Assembly (NCBI GenBank): GCA_963796195.1
Contig: CAWCKS010000014.1
Span: 310,001 to 374,000, forward strand
Length of the DNA: 64,000 nucleotides
Direction: 5' to 3'
Source: CAWCKS01 sp963796195
Lineage (GTDB): Bacteria; Pseudomonadota; Alphaproteobacteria; Rhizobiales; Xanthobacteraceae
The translations under genes and the position numbers were made by a program. Under the pieces are notes generated by a model, which saw only the letters and a list, made by a program, of their open reading frames with translations, ran no database searches and was not told the DNA's origin. Below, piece by piece: positions 62,688 to 64,000 of the stretch. The stretch's first letter is position 1. Every line of letters starts with the position of its first letter.

Positions 62688-64000
62688 ATGCCGCGTGCAA
62701 TGAAATTACTTTTGTTCCTGATTGCCGCCAGCTGGATCTCCCTTGGCGAGGCTCACGCCGAGAAGCGCGTTGCTTTAGTGGTCGGCAATTCGGCTTATCA
62801 GAATGCGCCGAAGCTGCCGAACCCGGCGAATGACGCCGCGGCGATCGCCGACACGTTGCGCGCGGCAAAATTCGATGTCGTCGAGGCAAAGCACGATCTC
62901 AACATCGTCGAGATGCGCCGGGCGTTTCGCGACTTCTCCGACAAGGTCCGCGATGCCGACATCGCGGTGGTCTACTATGCCGGCCACGGACTGGAGGTCG
63001 ACGGCACCAACTATCTGGTCCCGGTCGATGCGGTGCTGCAACGTGACACCGATGCTTACGACGAAGCCATTACCCTTGATCGCGCCCTGCAGGTGATCGA
63101 GCCGGCGAAACAGCTTCGCCTGGTCATCCTCGATGCCTGCCGCGACAATCCGTTCGCGCACACCATGAAGCGGACGATGGCGAGCCGCGCCCTGGGACGC
63201 GGCCTTGTCGGCGTGGAACCTGGCAAACCGAACACCTTGATCGCATTCGCCGCGAAGGGTGGCTCGACCGCCGATGACGGTACCGGGGCCCACAGCCCCT
63301 TCACGGCGGCGCTGCTGGACCATCTGGTGACGCCCGGTGTTGACCTGCGCAAGACGCTGGGCCAGGTGCGCGATGATGTGATGAAGGCAACCGGCGACCG
63401 GCAGGAGCCGTTTGTCTATGGCTCGCTTGGCGGGTCCGACATATCGCTGATCCCGGTTGCGCCCGCCGCGACCTCATCGGCCGCGGCTGGCCCCTCAGGT
63501 GACCCGCAAGACCATATTCGCCGCGACTATGAACTGGCCTTGCAGCTTGGCACCCGGGATGGCTGGCAAACCTTCCTGCAGCAATATCCGTCCGGTTTTT
63601 ATGCAGGCTTGGCCAAAGGGCAATTGAACAAGATCGCCGCCGAGGAAGCGCGCGCTGCCGCAACCGAGAAGGCGAGACGGGCCGAGGCGGAAAAAGCACG
63701 GCTGGCTGCCGAACAGGCGACGGTCGCGGCACAAGCCAAGGCCGCCGCGGATGTCAAGGCTGCCGAGCAGGCAAGGCTCGCCGCGGAAAAACTGAAGCAG
63801 GAGCAGCAGGCCAAGGCCGAAGCCGCCGAGCGCGGCCGTGTGGTGGCCGAGCAGGCCGCAGCGGAAGCGAAAGCGACGGAGGATGCGAAGAAAGCAAACT
63901 CCAGCAGAGGGGACCAAAAGCCGGCACAGATTGCAGCGCTGCCGCCAGATTCCGGCGCGGCAAAGCCTCCTTCGCCGGAGACCAAACCGACATCACAGGA
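62688..64000 (+). CDS. second caspase-like exported protein, 3' end beyond the window
   Basis: ATG at 62688 (an alternative is 62700); no stop before 64000, so at least 437 aa. Different signal peptide (MKLLLFLIAASWISLGEAHA) but the same domain: catalytic His100 and Cys151 in identical context, p10-like continuation, and the same KARLAAEQATVAAQAKAAADVKAAEQARLAAEKLKQEQQ coiled coil. Positions 62776-63154 are identical to 60867-61245 at the DNA level, while flanking coding is clearly diverged. Paralogue arisen by tandem duplication. Confidence 0.9.
   Translation, partial: MPRAMKLLLFLIAASWISLGEAHAEKRVALVVGNSAYQNAPKLPNPANDAAAIADTLRAAKFDVVEAKHDLNIVEMRRAFRDFSDKVRDADIAVVYYAGHGLEVDGTNYLVPVDAVLQRDTDAYDEAITLDRALQVIEPAKQLRLVILDACRDNPFAHTMKRTMASRALGRGLVGVEPGKPNTLIAFAAKGGSTADDGTGAHSPFTAALLDHLVTPGVDLRKTLGQVRDDVMKATGDRQEPFVYGSLGGSDISLIPVAPAATSSAAAGPSGDPQDHIRRDYELALQLGTRDGWQTFLQQYPSGFYAGLAKGQLNKIAAEEARAAATEKARRAEAEKARLAAEQATVAAQAKAAADVKAAEQARLAAEKLKQEQQAKAEAAERGRVVAEQAAAEAKATEDAKKANSSRGDQKPAQIAALPPDSGAAKPPSPETKPTSQ

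Overview
This is a GC-rich chromosomal segment of an alphaproteobacterium, most likely Bradyrhizobium or a close relative (Nitrobacteraceae). The assignment rests on gene content and order: a ccmI-ccmE-ccmF-ccmH (cycHJKL) operon followed by degP, a response regulator/histidine kinase pair and glnE; a PleC-type kinase convergent with glnE; families common in this group (DUF992, DUF2092, DUF1214/DUF1254, HdeA, Omp25-like beta-barrel, caspase-like peptidases with EKRVALVVGNSAY); and dispersed palindromes between genes. It is inference from families, not a database match. I saw no rRNA, tRNA, CRISPR array, insertion sequence or prophage.

Layout. 0.3-4 kb: type I secretion ABC transporter and its frameshifted membrane-fusion partner. 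4-9.3 kb: an SDR oxidoreductase divergent from a LysR regulator over a palindromic operator region, then a sulfatase with its formylglycine-generating enzyme. 9.3-13.6 kb: a decayed zone holding wrecks of an MBL-fold hydrolase and a PAS chemotaxis receptor, plus a broken AraC regulator. 13.8-15.9 kb: several very small genes, one with a clear terminator. 16-24 kb: a TAXI-type binding protein, a DUF900-like hydrolase, a run of small exported proteins all on the minus strand, and an Omp25-like barrel divergent from an AraC regulator. 24-27.5 kb: hflKC and a 1.1-kb gene-free stretch with a structured repeat. 27.5-33.4 kb: CoA-transferase, nitronate monooxygenase, zinc-type oxidoreductase, a DUF8021-like protein and a CDF metal transporter. 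33.6-47.2 kb: PleC-like kinase, glnE, kinase/regulator, degP and the cytochrome c maturation operon. 47.3-60.5 kb: an unrecognised 474-aa protein, a glycine-zipper lipoprotein, a second two-component system, a trypsin-like protease, an MFS pump, a YcgN-type protein, PBP1A, DUF1214/DUF1254, a PEP-mutase-family enzyme and a LysR regulator. 60.7-64 kb: two tandem caspase-like genes, the second cut by the window end.

Three themes stand out. First, sites matching the FNR/FixK pattern TTGA-N6-TCAA lie upstream of the Omp25-like gene, hflK and the cytochrome c maturation operon, suggesting shared low-oxygen control. Second, the two caspase-like genes share a 379-bp identical tract inside otherwise diverged copies, the pattern expected from gene conversion. 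Third, nine single-base frame breaks hit eight otherwise well-preserved genes, including glnE and degP; six are explained by one extra pyrimidine directly before TCG, which looks more like a systematic sequencing error than decay. The 9.5-12.3 kb wrecks, in contrast, carry many lesions and look like true pseudogenes.
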